A stretch of 64,000 nt of DNA from the NCBI GenBank assembly GCA_945868825.1, contig CAMBMM010000002.1, positions 242,252 to 306,251 on the forward strand, read 5' to 3'. Position 1 is the first letter of the stretch. Each line of letters starts with the position of its first letter. Under the pieces are notes generated by a model. The model searched no databases and was not told the origin of the DNA. It saw nothing but the letters and a program-made list of their open reading frames with translations. Of this stretch, positions 36,318 through 46,276 are shown piece by piece. Source of the DNA: Sphingobacterium thalpophilum. GTDB lineage: Bacteria; Bacteroidota; Bacteroidia; Sphingobacteriales; Sphingobacteriaceae. The position numbers and the translations under genes are program-made.

Positions 36318-37028
36318 ATGAAAACAATCTGCCATCCTGCAAACCAAAGAGGTTTTGCCAATCACGGTTGGTTACAGGCCGCTCACTCATTTAGTTTTGC
36401 CCAATTTTATGATCCAAATAAGGTTCAGTTTGGCTTGCTAAGGGTGCTTAATGATGATATTGTAGCACCAGCTATGGGCTTTGGCACGCACGGACACGAT
36501 AATATGGAAATTGTGACCATTCCCCTACGTGGTTCTTTGGCGCATAAAGATAGCCTGGGTTCTGTGGGTACCATTACACCCGGTGAGGTGCAAATCATGT
36601 CGGCAGGTAGTGGTATGCAACACTCCGAGTTTAATGCTTCAGAAACCGAAGAGGTGAATCTGTTACAAATTTGGGTGTTACCGAAAGAGCGCAACATTAG
36701 CCCGCGGTATGATCAAAAAGCATTTGATGTTAGTTTAGCACAAAACAGGTTTCAATTGGTGGTTTCACCATTCGAAAAAGACGGGTCTATGTGGATTAAT
36801 CAAGATGCCTGTTTTTCTCTAGGAAGCTTTGATGCGCATACGGAAGCTAGCTATACCTTTAATTTTACAGACAATGGAGCTTATGTATTTGTAATTGAAG
36901 GAGAAATTAACCTTGCTGGTCAGGAATTGGGAAGACGGGATGCTTTGGGTGTGTATGATACCAATGAACTAAGCTTTACCATTCAGCAAGCCGCCAAGGT
37001 TTTGGTGATAGAAATACCCATGCATTAA
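36318..37028 (+). CDS. Pirin-family bicupin
   Basis: 236 aa, YhhW-like. The metal site is intact: GFGTHGHDNMEIVT and SGMQHSEFN. Second cupin domain in the C-terminal half (YVFVIEGEINLAG). Some members are quercetin dioxygenases; others are regulators. A GATATTTG element lies 21 nt upstream. Its stop overlaps the convergent ybeY stop by 4 bases. Confidence 0.93.
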   Translation: MKTICHPANQRGFANHGWLQAAHSFSFAQFYDPNKVQFGLLRVLNDDIVAPAMGFGTHGHDNMEIVTIPLRGSLAHKDSLGSVGTITPGEVQIMSAGSGMQHSEFNASETEEVNLLQIWVLPKERNISPRYDQKAFDVSLAQNRFQLVVSPFEKDGSMWINQDACFSLGSFDAHTEASYTFNFTDNGAYVFVIEGEINLAGQELGRRDALGVYDTNELSFTIQQAAKVLVIEIPMH

Positions 37029-37468
37029 ACCACAAACGGTCGTAGAGCCAAGTAGTGGTTTTCTTTTTCGGTCATTTTGTCCTTCTCGGCTTTGCTTTTA
37101 TCGCCATACCCCAATAGGTGTAAGAGCCCATGAATCATTACTCGGTGTAATTCATCTTGTTCGTTTATGCCGAATGTTTGGGCGTTTTCACGAACTCGTT
37201 CTACGCTGATAAAAATATCCCCCTGTAGTACTTCATCGCTTTCGCTGTTATCAAAGGTTATGATATCGGTATAGGTATCGTGATTGAGGTAAGATTGATT
37301 CATTTCCAGCAAATAGGCATCGCTACAGAAAACATAATTTAAGCCCTTAATACGAGCGCCCTCTTTTTTTGCAGTGGCTATAAACCAATTGCGGAGTTGC
37401 GCTTTGTTTTTAAGCAGTAATTTAATATCCTCTGTAAAAAACCGAATTCCTCGAGTTGTATTTGCCAT
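37025..37468 (-). CDS. ybeY: Endoribonuclease YbeY
   Basis: 147 aa. Single-strand endonuclease for rRNA maturation and ribosome quality control. Metal motif HGLLHLLGYGDKS: the third ligand position holds Asp where E. coli has His, a change seen in other Bacteroidota. SYLNHDTYTDIITFD is the other core segment. A normal length. Confidence 0.93.
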   Translation of the reverse strand: MANTTRGIRFFTEDIKLLLKNKAQLRNWFIATAKKEGARIKGLNYVFCSDAYLLEMNQSYLNHDTYTDIITFDNSESDEVLQGDIFISVERVRENAQTFGINEQDELHRVMIHGLLHLLGYGDKSKAEKDKMTEKENHYLALRPFVV

Positions 37469-37528
37469 ATTATTACCCCAATAAAAGACTAAACAACTGA
37501 TTTACAAAACATTACGAATTTAAACGAT

Positions 37529-37951
37529 TTATATTGCGTCAAATGAAAACACTTGAGTGCTACCCGCAACCTTTTTAAAACCCGTTCCATCTAAATTAAC
37601 AGAACAAGCCCAATATGGCCCCCAACCACTTGTATAGTTATCATCGTATGCTTGAAAAAATATTTTCGTACCATCTGGTGATACAGACACCTCACTAATA
37701 TCAAAACGGAAACCTACTGGCAAATCCGTTATTTTGGTGTGTTGAGTTCCATCGTAATTACACTTCCAAATTTGATTATTACCAGCACCCGAATTATTTG
37801 TAGCAAGTTCTTTTGTATAAATTAAAAGCCCCAGACTTTTTGGTGTGGTGTCTGTTTGTGCTATAGATTCCTTCTTACAGCTAATATCAAATATTAGTAT
37901 AGAAATAGAGAAAAGTAATAGAGTTATTGTGGATAAAAGTAGTTTTTTCAT
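37529..37951 (-). CDS. Short TolB-like lipoprotein, possibly truncated
   Basis: 140 aa from ATG 37951. Signal peptide with a likely lipoprotein Cys (DISCKKE, about 25). The rest contains a PD40/beta-propeller strand, EVSVSPDGTKIFFQA, and a second partial blade (NLDGTGFKKVAG). TolB-like propellers need many blades (300 aa or more), so this looks like a fragment that ends at FDAI. No continuation was found in the 60 bp downstream. Confidence 0.68.
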   Translation of the reverse strand: MKKLLLSTITLLLFSISILIFDISCKKESIAQTDTTPKSLGLLIYTKELATNNSGAGNNQIWKCNYDGTQHTKITDLPVGFRFDISEVSVSPDGTKIFFQAYDDNYTSGWGPYWACSVNLDGTGFKKVAGSTQVFSFDAI

Positions 37952-38025
37952 GATGTTTATAATTATGTAGTTGATTTTTAATTTATATAAAACCGAGAGA
38001 TAGGCCCCCAATTCGTTCTAATGCT

Positions 38026-38063
38026 AAAAAAAAGCGCCAATCGAAAGATATGGCGCTTTTTTT
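38026..38063 (-). terminator. Rho-independent terminator of the metalloprotease gene
   Basis: Arms AAGCGCCA and TGGCGCTT with A and T runs on either side, an 11-nt loop, just after the metalloprotease stop. The symmetric runs could also work in the other direction. Confidence 0.87.
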
Positions 38064-38076
38064 ATTAAAATCCTAT

Positions 38077-40569
38077 TTATTTTGGATCTAACACATTTTG
38101 AATGCTTACTAAAGCATCTTCTAAATGTGCTTTTACCACAGGGTTACTAAATTTAGCCAAGCTGCTACGAATTTCAGCCGCTAGGTTTTTCAACTCTCTA
38201 CGTGCCATCGGTCTGATGTCTGAAGTAGTGGCATCAAAACGTGGTCCTGCCGGCATTCCAGGGAAAGCAGCAGGCGCAGGCGTATCTTGTTTGTTAATTA
38301 AGAAGCCAAAACGATCTATATAGGCACGTTGTAGGTTTCTTTTGTATGTATCTATATTAGAACCACTGGCCAATTCGGTCCAAACGCCCTTGTGTACATC
38401 GGCAAAAAGTTCGGTTAAACCATAAGCCTGGTCGCCGTTTTTAGCACTATTATCAATTACACGAGCTAATCTAGCGGGCTCTAAAACACCATTTAAAACA
38501 TTTACTTGCGCCCCACGTAAACGCTCTATAATACCCGCTTGATCAAATTTGTTCAATACGGATTTATCTAGCATCCAGGTTGGGGTAGCAAAAGCTTGTG
38601 CATTAATAAAGCGCAGTGCTTCTTGTTGTTTTGCTTTAGCTACGTGGGTATATACATCACCTTTTTGTTCGTAGGTTTTATCGTTTTCGTAAATACCACC
38701 AATGTTTGAGCGTACGTGGCCCATGTAGCGGTTCCATTGGCCTAATACTTCACCATATAACTCTCTCAAATTATCGTATGGCTTTCCTTCTTCAAAGGTC
38801 CATTTTTCGATATTTGGAAGGATACGCTTTAGGTTAGCGATACCGTAAGCCGAGGCTTTCATGGCATCATCACCCAAATCTTCAGATTGTGCACGTGGGT
38901 CAATTGGGTTACCAGTTTGCTGTCCGTAGAAGTATTTTGGATTACCAGCACGCTCAATGGTCCACTTGTTTAAGATCTTAGCATCCTCATCAGCAGAATT
39001 GGTATCGAACCAAGTATAACCCCACTTAATGGCCCATTTATCGTATTCGCCAATACCTGGGTACAATACCACCTCGCCATCGCCTGGTTGTGCAATGTAG
39101 TTAAAGCGGGCATAATCCATAATAGACGGTGCGGTACCACCCATTTTTTTGGTGAAAGCTGCAGAGCGCAACGAATCAACCGGGAAAGCTACACTTGAAC
39201 CGAAGTTATGTGGTAAGCCAAGGGTGTGACCCACTTCGTGTGAAGACACGAAACGGATTAATTTACCCATCAACTCGTCTTTAAATTTAGGTGTTCTAGC
39301 ATCTGGGTTAATAGCTGCGGTTTGAACAAAGAACCAATTGCGAACCAAGTTCATTACGTTGTGGTACCAACCAATATCGCTTTCTAATATTTCTCCAGAG
39401 CGTGGATCGGCAACGTGCGGACCATAGGCATTCGCAATGTTTGAAGCGAAATATCTAATTACCGAGTAACGAGCATCTTCTGGGCTCCAGTCTGGATCGT
39501 TTGGTGGGTCTAAACATACAATGGCGTTTTTAAATCCAGCTTTTTCAAAAGCCGCATTCCAATCGTTTACCCCATCTTTTAAGTACTGACGCCATTTTTG
39601 TGGTGTAGCCGGATCGATGTAGTAAACAATTTGTTTTACAGGTTCTACCAATTCGCCACGTTTGTAAGCCTCTTTATCTTTTGGCTCTAATCTCCAATGA
39701 CGGGCATAACGGGTAAGTGTTGCTTTTTGAGCATCGATGCCGTAGTCGGTTTGTGCCTGTGAAAAGAATCCCACTCTATCATCAGCCAAACGTGGTTTCA
39801 TAGGCACTTTTGGTAATAATAATAAAGAGTTGTGAATCTCAACCGTTATCGAACCTAAGCTTTCGTCTACCGGTGCGGCAGCAGCTCTATAGGTTTTGGT
39901 GGTGGTTACTTCCACGTTTATCGGGAAACTTTTTACGGTATCAATGTAAGAACGAGCCTCGTCTAATGCTGAAATTTTATATCTTGTTCTTACCGCTGTT
40001 GGCAAGCCGATTGACAATACATCTTTTGTAAACAAATCGGTTGCATCAATAACCACAGAAGCCGAATCTTTGTTGATGGCTTTGATATCGAATGAACTTA
40101 AAATAGCATCTAAATTTGAGTTTTTAACCGATTGATACATATCTGTACCCTTAGCGGCTATGTTGTCATAAGAGGGTACACGAAGCAATACTTGCTTATC
40201 GCGTTTTTGCCATATCCATACCTGCTCGTTTAATTCTTCACCGCCGTAAGTTCCGTCAACTGCCGGAGTTTTTACATAACGGGTAACCATAAGCATTTCT
40301 CTACCAAACAACGAATCTGGTATCTCATAATAATATTTTCCATCTACTTGATGCACCTTAAACATTCCCTTATCGGTTTTTGCTTTTTCTGTAATTACAT
40401 CTTTATAGGGTTTAATGCCCGGTTTGGCAGGGCCTGCCGGAGTGCTAGCTGCCGCTGGGGCCGCTGCTGGAGTGCTTGGCTTTTTTTGTGCCATTGCGCC
40501 AGTAATTCCTAGGGCAACAAACATCAAACTTAGGGCCAAGTGACTTTTAATACGAATGGTTTTAATCAT
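38077..40569 (-). CDS. Large secreted zinc metalloprotease (DUF5117/DUF5118 type)
   Basis: 830 aa from ATG 40569, which opens a signal peptide (IRIKSHLALSLMFVALG...AMA, cut near 28). An Ala/Pro-rich linker follows. Catalytic motif HEVGHTLGLPHNF at about 443-455 has the metzincin form HExxHxxGxxH. N-terminal conserved regions include DSLFGREMLMVTRYVKTP and EQVWIWQKRDKQVLLRVP. Typical of the Bacteroidota DUF4953 family; substrate unknown. Promoter element 24 nt upstream and terminator downstream: a single-gene transcript. Confidence 0.92.
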   Translation of the reverse strand: MIKTIRIKSHLALSLMFVALGITGAMAQKKPSTPAAAPAAASTPAGPAKPGIKPYKDVITEKAKTDKGMFKVHQVDGKYYYEIPDSLFGREMLMVTRYVKTPAVDGTYGGEELNEQVWIWQKRDKQVLLRVPSYDNIAAKGTDMYQSVKNSNLDAILSSFDIKAINKDSASVVIDATDLFTKDVLSIGLPTAVRTRYKISALDEARSYIDTVKSFPINVEVTTTKTYRAAAAPVDESLGSITVEIHNSLLLLPKVPMKPRLADDRVGFFSQAQTDYGIDAQKATLTRYARHWRLEPKDKEAYKRGELVEPVKQIVYYIDPATPQKWRQYLKDGVNDWNAAFEKAGFKNAIVCLDPPNDPDWSPEDARYSVIRYFASNIANAYGPHVADPRSGEILESDIGWYHNVMNLVRNWFFVQTAAINPDARTPKFKDELMGKLIRFVSSHEVGHTLGLPHNFGSSVAFPVDSLRSAAFTKKMGGTAPSIMDYARFNYIAQPGDGEVVLYPGIGEYDKWAIKWGYTWFDTNSADEDAKILNKWTIERAGNPKYFYGQQTGNPIDPRAQSEDLGDDAMKASAYGIANLKRILPNIEKWTFEEGKPYDNLRELYGEVLGQWNRYMGHVRSNIGGIYENDKTYEQKGDVYTHVAKAKQQEALRFINAQAFATPTWMLDKSVLNKFDQAGIIERLRGAQVNVLNGVLEPARLARVIDNSAKNGDQAYGLTELFADVHKGVWTELASGSNIDTYKRNLQRAYIDRFGFLINKQDTPAPAAFPGMPAGPRFDATTSDIRPMARRELKNLAAEIRSSLAKFSNPVVKAHLEDALVSIQNVLDPK

Positions 40570-40593
40570 GGTTTTTTGTTTTGGTTGTGTTAA

Positions 40594-40601
40594 CAAATAT
40601 A
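40594..40601 (-). promoter_or_regulatory. Candidate -7 element for the metalloprotease gene
   Basis: TATATTTG on the minus strand, exact TAnnTTTG, 24 nt before the start codon. Confidence 0.45.
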
Positions 40602-40724
40602 AAAGTTGCAAGAAATTTTTTGTACATCTATCCTTAAAGTTACAAATTAGGTACAACTATTTCTCAAAGTAAATATATAGCATTCTCATTAACCTAACAC
40701 ATAAATGCTATCAATTTTTAAAAG

Positions 40725-40748
40725 AAAGCCCGCTTGTGGGCGGGCTTT
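40725..40748 (-). terminator. Rho-independent terminator of the TonB receptor gene
   Basis: Arms AAAGCCCGC and GCGGGCTTT with a 6-nt loop, just after the receptor stop at 40758. T-run beyond is short. Confidence 0.8.
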
Positions 40749-40757
40749 AAAGTATGG

Positions 40758-43064
40758 CTATTTTATAGAAAACGGAAGGTAAATACCTACTGTAATGTTT
40801 CGCCCCGTATTATAAAAACCAAGGCTCGTATCGGTTTCGTCTAACCTACCTGGTTTTAGTCGACTGAGGTGGTCGTAGTATTTTTTGTTTAATAAATTAT
40901 TTCCTGCCACATGAATTTTTAGTGGCAATTTATGTATTAAAACGCTGGTACCTATGCCCGCATTTAATAGGGTGTAAGCTCCCGTGCTTATTTCAAAAAC
41001 ATCAATACGCTTTTGGGCAAATACGTGTTCTAGCCCTAAAGACAAATAAGAGTTTTTTAATCCTTTAAGTTTGGGCTCTAAGCGAAAATCATTTCTGATT
41101 ACCCCTGCTGGAATAAAGGGGAGCGCCCGCCCCGTTGTTTTGTTGCTAGCACGGGTATAGGCAAAACTACTTTCAATGTGCAATACATCCATTGGGTGAA
41201 GCGTGATGCTAAACTCGGTTCCGGTAAGCAGCGCATTGTCTTGACCAAACCGGTAAACCGGTAAAAGGGTTCCATTGTCGATAATAGTTTCACCCCCCAA
41301 TTGGCGGGCATAGATGTATCGGTTAATTTGGTTATAAAAAACAGTCCAATCAACATCTATTTTTTCAGTATGAAAACCAATTCCCAAATCCGTGTATAAA
41401 CTTCGCTCAGGTTTTAACGCATTGCTTCCAATTTCGTAACGAAAAACACCTTCATGAACCCCATTAGCAGATAATTCGGCAATATTGGGCGCCCGAAATG
41501 CCGAGCCCAAATTGGCTTTAATGTTCCACACCTCTCCAAACTCTTGGGTGAAACCAATTGCTGCGCTTAAGTTGCTAAATTTATTTTCAAACGAATTGAA
41601 AATAGTTGTTCCATTTTCAATCAACTCTTCAGATTTGTTTTGTTTTTGATCCAAACGGAGTCCAACATTTAAACTTGTTTCTTCCCAACTCTTTTTTAGG
41701 TAACCAAACATTCCCCATTCCATTGAGTTATAATTCGGTACCAAAAACTCTTGCCCCTCATTACTGTTTATTTGGTTTACCGTAGAAACGCCGAATACCC
41801 GTTCTAAACCATTTTTATCCGGAAAGAAATATTTAAAGTCACTACTTAATGTGTTTAAATCAAAAAACAACCCGGGAACCGATTGATCATCTTCAAACTC
41901 TTTCCGTTGGTTTTTTTGAAAGGAAATATTACTTCTAAGTCTACCCGAACCCAATAGCACGTTACTATTAAAGGCTATTTTTTTATGCAGTATGGCCTGG
42001 TTGGGCAACAACAATTTTCTGCTATTTATTTGATTCTGGGTTAATACATTACCACCCCCATCTTCAAATTCTCCATTTGCATTTGGTAAAAAATCGGGCA
42101 AGCCCACATTGCTATTAAAGCTCGACACGTTTAGGTGCGCATAACCCCAATTTTTGTTTATACCCATTTGTCCGCTTAAATTTTGTTCGTTAAAGCCTGT
42201 ATTGGGAACTCTTCCGATGGGCGTTTCGTAACCCTTTGCGCTTTTAAACGATATTCTCGATCGCCAAACAAAGCCGTTTTTGTTGCCAAAAACCATCGCC
42301 GAGTTTCCAAACATCGCACCATTACTTGAAAAATTACTTAGTACTTCTCCTTTAATTTGACCCTCGGGTGCTGGCAAAGGGTCGATCATATTAATAACAC
42401 CACCCAGCGCATCCGAACCATACAAAAGGCTAGACGCACCCTTTAACACCTCCACCTTATCAACATTAAATTGATCTATTTCTATACCGTGTTCATCTCC
42501 CCACAGCTGGCCCTCTTGTTTTGCACCATCAGCCAAAGTAATTACCCGATTATAACCTAAACCACGAATGATTGGTTTTGACACCCCACCGCCAGTGGTA
42601 ATTTGCGAAACCCCGGGTATTTTGCTAAGCGCATCTATAATATTGGTAGACTGATTGAGTAATTTTTCCCGTTCAACCAAACTTATACTAGCACTATTTT
42701 TTCGATTATCTGCACTTGATGTGCTTCCGGTAATTACTACTTCGTGGGCTTCGATGCTACTTTGCCCTAGTTTAAAAACTAATACGCCCGTTTTTGCAAA
42801 ATCAACACTTTGAGTGCTAGTTTTGTAGCCCATGAAGCGTACTTCTAACAAAAATAGGCCCCTAGTCGGGGTATTACTCAATATAAATTCGCCTTTACTA
42901 TTGCTAGACGTACTTAGCCTTAAATCGGGAATGGAGATGGTTGCCCCGACGATATTTTCGCCCGTTTTTGCATCTTGAATATACCCCTTTACCACGCCCT
43001 GTGCCCAAGAGCCGGTATATATCAGTTGAAATAGGATGAATGCCATCCAAAAAATCTTTTTCAT
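40758..43064 (-). CDS. TonB-dependent outer-membrane receptor
   Basis: 768 aa. Signal peptide 1-21; carboxypeptidase-regulatory-like domain (about 24-105, GYIQDAKTGENIVGATISIP); TonB plug (about 125-230, IDALSKIPGVSQITTGGGVSKPIIRGLG); a 22-strand type barrel to the C terminus ending in a strand with terminal-phenylalanine-like pattern (YLPFSIK). The plug region has GDEHGIEIDQF. The upstream small His/Cys-rich exported protein suggests a metal substrate, which is inference. Confidence 0.93.
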   Translation of the reverse strand: MKKIFWMAFILFQLIYTGSWAQGVVKGYIQDAKTGENIVGATISIPDLRLSTSSNSKGEFILSNTPTRGLFLLEVRFMGYKTSTQSVDFAKTGVLVFKLGQSSIEAHEVVITGSTSSADNRKNSASISLVEREKLLNQSTNIIDALSKIPGVSQITTGGGVSKPIIRGLGYNRVITLADGAKQEGQLWGDEHGIEIDQFNVDKVEVLKGASSLLYGSDALGGVINMIDPLPAPEGQIKGEVLSNFSSNGAMFGNSAMVFGNKNGFVWRSRISFKSAKGYETPIGRVPNTGFNEQNLSGQMGINKNWGYAHLNVSSFNSNVGLPDFLPNANGEFEDGGGNVLTQNQINSRKLLLPNQAILHKKIAFNSNVLLGSGRLRSNISFQKNQRKEFEDDQSVPGLFFDLNTLSSDFKYFFPDKNGLERVFGVSTVNQINSNEGQEFLVPNYNSMEWGMFGYLKKSWEETSLNVGLRLDQKQNKSEELIENGTTIFNSFENKFSNLSAAIGFTQEFGEVWNIKANLGSAFRAPNIAELSANGVHEGVFRYEIGSNALKPERSLYTDLGIGFHTEKIDVDWTVFYNQINRYIYARQLGGETIIDNGTLLPVYRFGQDNALLTGTEFSITLHPMDVLHIESSFAYTRASNKTTGRALPFIPAGVIRNDFRLEPKLKGLKNSYLSLGLEHVFAQKRIDVFEISTGAYTLLNAGIGTSVLIHKLPLKIHVAGNNLLNKKYYDHLSRLKPGRLDETDTSLGFYNTGRNITVGIYLPFSIK

Positions 43065-43090
43065 AAAAAATCAGTTAAAATAAAACAGAT

Positions 43091-43109
43091 CACACAGATT
43101 TTCTGTGTG
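43091..43109. promoter_or_regulatory. Dyad between the small exported protein and the TonB receptor
   Basis: Perfect 8-bp arms CACACAGA and TCTGTGTG with a 3-nt loop, 26-45 nt upstream of the receptor start. A possible operator or mRNA hairpin; not a terminator because no T-run follows. Confidence 0.45.
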
Positions 43110-43127
43110 CTTAATACAAGCAACTAC

Positions 43128-43472
43128 TTATGAAAAAGCGGGCGGCCCCCTAAGACTATAATGAATACTCGTTGTTTTAAACAAACGAGTTGTGTGTTGT
43201 ACAATAAATGATAGGCCAACAGGCTCTACTAAAATACGTGTAGCCGATGCAGTAACAAACGATTTTTCGAAATGTACCGAACAGGCCATGCAGAAACTAT
43301 TTTTTAAGGCTAGGTGGTTTTTATGCTGACAAGTTTGTCCAGCCGCTTTACTACACGAATTTTGTTTATCTGAAATCGTTTGGTGTCCGTGAAAAAAATC
43401 AACAGGAATAATCTGCAGTGAGAAACACAGCAAAAGAATTACCGAAAGCGCACGATTTCTAAGTGTTTTCAT
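43128..43472 (-). CDS. Small exported His/Cys-rich protein
   Basis: 114 aa. Signal-like N terminus (1 to about 25). The mature part is rich in His and Cys: FFHGHQ, NSCSK, TCQHKNH, FCMACSVHF. Ends in SLRGPPAFS, similar to the conserved end of many small Bacteroidota proteins next to metal-related TonB receptors. Same direction as and 63 nt upstream of the receptor. Likely metal binding; no named family. Confidence 0.68.
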   Translation of the reverse strand: MKTLRNRALSVILLLCFSLQIIPVDFFHGHQTISDKQNSCSKAAGQTCQHKNHLALKNSFCMACSVHFEKSFVTASATRILVEPVGLSFIVQHTTRLFKTTSIHYSLRGPPAFS

Positions 43473-43508
43473 TATTATTAGCTAAGTTAAGTAAAAAAAC
43501 AATTTTAC

Positions 43509-43516
43509 TACCTTCG
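43509..43516 (+). promoter_or_regulatory. Candidate -7 element for the hut run
   Basis: TACCTTCG, one base from TAnnTTTG, 23 nt before the hutU ATG. Confidence 0.33.
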
Positions 43517-43539
43517 CATAGGTAATAAAACCACTACCC

Positions 43540-45210
43540 ATGAATACCGAAAAAATAAATTTGTCTGTAAAAAATACCCCAACCGGTACTAAGCTAAGTT
43601 GTAAGGGTTGGGTACAAGAAGCAGCCTTGCGTATGCTGTTAAATAATCTCGACCCGGATGTGGCCGAGCGCCCCGAAGATCTCATTGTTTATGGAGGCAG
43701 AGGAAAGGCAGCCCGAAACCAGGAAGCGCTGGCTTTGATTATTAAAGCGTTACAGGATTTAGAAGAAGACGAAACCTTATTGATACAGTCGGGTAAGCCG
43801 GTAGGTATTTTGCCCACCCACAAAGATGCCCCTCGTGTAATAATTTCCAATTCGCAGTTGGTACCGCATTGGGCAACCCAACAACATTTTGATGAGTTGG
43901 AAGACAAGGGTCTTATGATGTATGGACAAATGACCGCAGGTTCTTGGATTTATATTGGTTCGCAAGGAATTGTACAAGGCACTTATGAAACATTCGGCGA
44001 ATTGGCCCGTCAGCATTTTGGCGGCAGCCTAAAACACACCCTTTCAGTAACTGCGGGTTTAGGGGGCATGGGTGGTGCACAACCCTTAGCTATTACCATG
44101 AACGAGGGAGTTTGTTTAGCTGCCGATGTAGAAGAATGGCGTATTCAGAAACGACTTGAAACCCGTTATATTGATGAAATTTGTTACGATATTGATGAAG
44201 CCATTGACCGAGCAATTCAGTATAAAAAAGAAGGTAAGGCCCTATCTATTGGGGTAGTAGCTAATGCGGTTGATTTATTAAACCGCATGATTGAACGAAA
44301 TATTACTCCAGATACGCTTACCGATCAAACATCAGCCCACGACCCACTTGTGGGTTATTTTCCCGAAGGGCTATCGGTGCAACAAGCAAATATACTTCGT
44401 GAAAGCAATCCGATAGAATATACCAAACAATCTTACGCAACCATGGCCAAGCATGTACATTGTATGCTTGAATTGCAAAAACGGGGAGCCATCACCTTCG
44501 ATTATGGGAATAACCTTCGTGGCAGAGCACTCGAGGTTGGGGTAAAAAACGCTTTTGATTTCCCAGGCTTTGTCCCCGCCTATATCCGCCCACTTTTTTG
44601 TGAAGGTAAAGGCCCATTTAGGTGGGCAGCACTCAGCGGCGATCCCGCAGATATTGCGGTAACCGATCAAGTAATACTCGATCTTTTTCCTGAAAATGAA
44701 GGCCTCCGTCGTTGGATTACCATGGCGCAAGAACGTATTGCTTTTCAGGGCTTACCCGCCCGAATTTGCTGGCTGGGCCAAGGCGAACGAGAAAAAGCCG
44801 GATTGGCTTTTAATAAATTAGTGGCTGAAGGTAAAGTGAAAGCGCCTATTGTTATTGGTAGAGATCATTTAGACACCGGTTCGGTAGCATCGCCAAACAG
44901 AGAAACCGAAGCCATGAAAGATGGCTCTGATGCCGTAGCCGACTGGCCCATTTTAAACGCCTTAATTAATACCGCTGGTGGTGCTAGTTGGGTATCTTTA
45001 CACCATGGCGGCGGGGTGGGTATTGGCTACTCTATTCACGCCGGAATGGTTATCGTGGCCGATGGAACCGCTGATGCTGAACGTCGAATTCAACGAGTTC
45101 TACACAACGATCCGGCTATGGGTGTTATACGCCATGCCGATGCTGGCTACGATATAGCAAAAGATACTGCCCGAAAACATAAATTAGATTTAAAACAACG
45201 TTTATTATAA
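43540..45210 (+). CDS. hutU: Urocanate hydratase
   Basis: 556 aa NAD-dependent enzyme, second step of histidine breakdown (urocanate to imidazolonepropionate). Motifs: [57 protein letters not shown] and [16 protein letters not shown]. Full length. The next gene starts on its stop (TAATG). First gene of a run with hutI and hutG. Confidence 0.97.
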   Translation: MNTEKINLSVKNTPTGTKLSCKGWVQEAALRMLLNNLDPDVAERPEDLIVYGGRGKAARNQEALALIIKALQDLEEDETLLIQSGKPVGILPTHKDAPRVIISNSQLVPHWATQQHFDELEDKGLMMYGQMTAGSWIYIGSQGIVQGTYETFGELARQHFGGSLKHTLSVTAGLGGMGGAQPLAITMNEGVCLAADVEEWRIQKRLETRYIDEICYDIDEAIDRAIQYKKEGKALSIGVVANAVDLLNRMIERNITPDTLTDQTSAHDPLVGYFPEGLSVQQANILRESNPIEYTKQSYATMAKHVHCMLELQKRGAITFDYGNNLRGRALEVGVKNAFDFPGFVPAYIRPLFCEGKGPFRWAALSGDPADIAVTDQVILDLFPENEGLRRWITMAQERIAFQGLPARICWLGQGEREKAGLAFNKLVAEGKVKAPIVIGRDHLDTGSVASPNRETEAMKDGSDAVADWPILNALINTAGGASWVSLHHGGGVGIGYSIHAGMVIVADGTADAERRIQRVLHNDPAMGVIRHADAGYDIAKDTARKHKLDLKQRLL

Positions 45211-45545
45211 TGAGTCCAGCCGAAGTAAATAAAAGATTTAAAGCCTTGCAGGAAGGTATTGCTCAAAATTTCGATAGTGAAGCCCCCGATTTAAAGGTTT
45301 TTCTCTTTTTAATTGGCGTACAAGAATTGGGGCAGGGTCCGCAAAAATTTAGCAAACGCCAAAAAGAAGAATTGATGCATATTGCCAATTGTCGGCTTTT
45401 TAGCGAACTAGGTTTTTATGAATTGGAGGGCTTAGATCAAGACGGTTGGCCACATTGGAAATTAGTAAAACCTGTTCCTGCTTATACGCTTTTAGAGCAA
45501 GAATTAGTACTTAAATCACTCATTGTTACTTATTTCGATAATTAA
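45210..45545 (+). CDS. Conserved-looking protein of unknown function in the hut run
   Basis: 111 aa, mostly helical, with no signal peptide or membrane helix. Features: LFLIGVQELGQGPQKFSKRQ, SELGFYELEGLDQDGWPHW. Overlap of one base with hutU argues for coupled expression and perhaps a role in histidine use, but no function can be inferred from sequence. Confidence 0.75.
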   Translation: MSPAEVNKRFKALQEGIAQNFDSEAPDLKVFLFLIGVQELGQGPQKFSKRQKEELMHIANCRLFSELGFYELEGLDQDGWPHWKLVKPVPAYTLLEQELVLKSLIVTYFDN

Positions 45546-45577
45546 TAAACAACGTATATTTATAGAAACAGCATGTT

Positions 45578-46276
45578 ATGAAAAAATCACTTATTGTCTG
45601 CCTGGTATTCCTTTCTTTGACTGCCTTTGCAGCAAAACCCAAACATCAATTTGTACGCATTAGCACCGATAAAGGCTCTTGCGTGGTTCTTTTATACAAC
45701 CAAACACCGCTGCATCGCGATAATTTTGTGAAAATAACCCAAGAGAGTAAATTAAGCGAAACGCTTTTCCATCGGGTAATTAAGAGTTTTATGATTCAGG
45801 GTGGTGATCCCGATTCTAAAACAGCAAAACCGGGCCAAGCCCTTGGCGATGGTGATTGGGGCTATACCGTTCCTGCAGAATTTCGCGATAGCCTTTTTCA
45901 TAAAAAAGGAGTAATTGCGGCAGCTAGAGATGACATTCCAAGCAAAGCATCTAGCGCTTGCCAGTTTTATTTGGCGCAAGGTAAAGTGTTTACGGATGAG
46001 CAGTTGGATTTGTTAGAACAAAACCGTTTAAAACGAAAAATCCCCACTTGGCAAAGAGAGGTGTATAAAACATTGGGAGGTATTCCGCATCTCGACCAAA
46101 ATTATACCGTGTTTGGAGAGGTGGTTCAAGGGATTGAACTCATTGATACCATTGCAGCTGTAAAAACTGGTGCTGCCGATAGACCGGTAGACGATGTGCG
46201 CATGACCGTAACGGTTTTAAAGAAAAAAGAAGCCAAAAAGTTAGAAAAATTACTAGGCTTGGCTAGCAAACCATGA
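45578..46276 (+). CDS. Cyclophilin-type peptidyl-prolyl isomerase, exported
   Basis: 232 aa with a signal peptide (1-18). Cyclophilin core: TLFHRVIKSFMIQGGDPDS, GVIAAARDDIPSKASSACQF, FGEVVQGIELIDTIA. An insert of about 35 residues (FTDEQLDLLEQNRLKRK region) interrupts the usual fold, a form seen in Bacteroidota. xth overlaps its end by 4 bases. Confidence 0.93.
   Translation: MKKSLIVCLVFLSLTAFAAKPKHQFVRISTDKGSCVVLLYNQTPLHRDNFVKITQESKLSETLFHRVIKSFMIQGGDPDSKTAKPGQALGDGDWGYTVPAEFRDSLFHKKGVIAAARDDIPSKASSACQFYLAQGKVFTDEQLDLLEQNRLKRKIPTWQREVYKTLGGIPHLDQNYTVFGEVVQGIELIDTIAAVKTGAADRPVDDVRMTVTVLKKKEAKKLEKLLGLASKP

Noticed and set aside
40758-43064. Receptor assigned specifically to zinc or copper
   Set aside because: Only neighbour composition points to metal; no residue evidence selects one.
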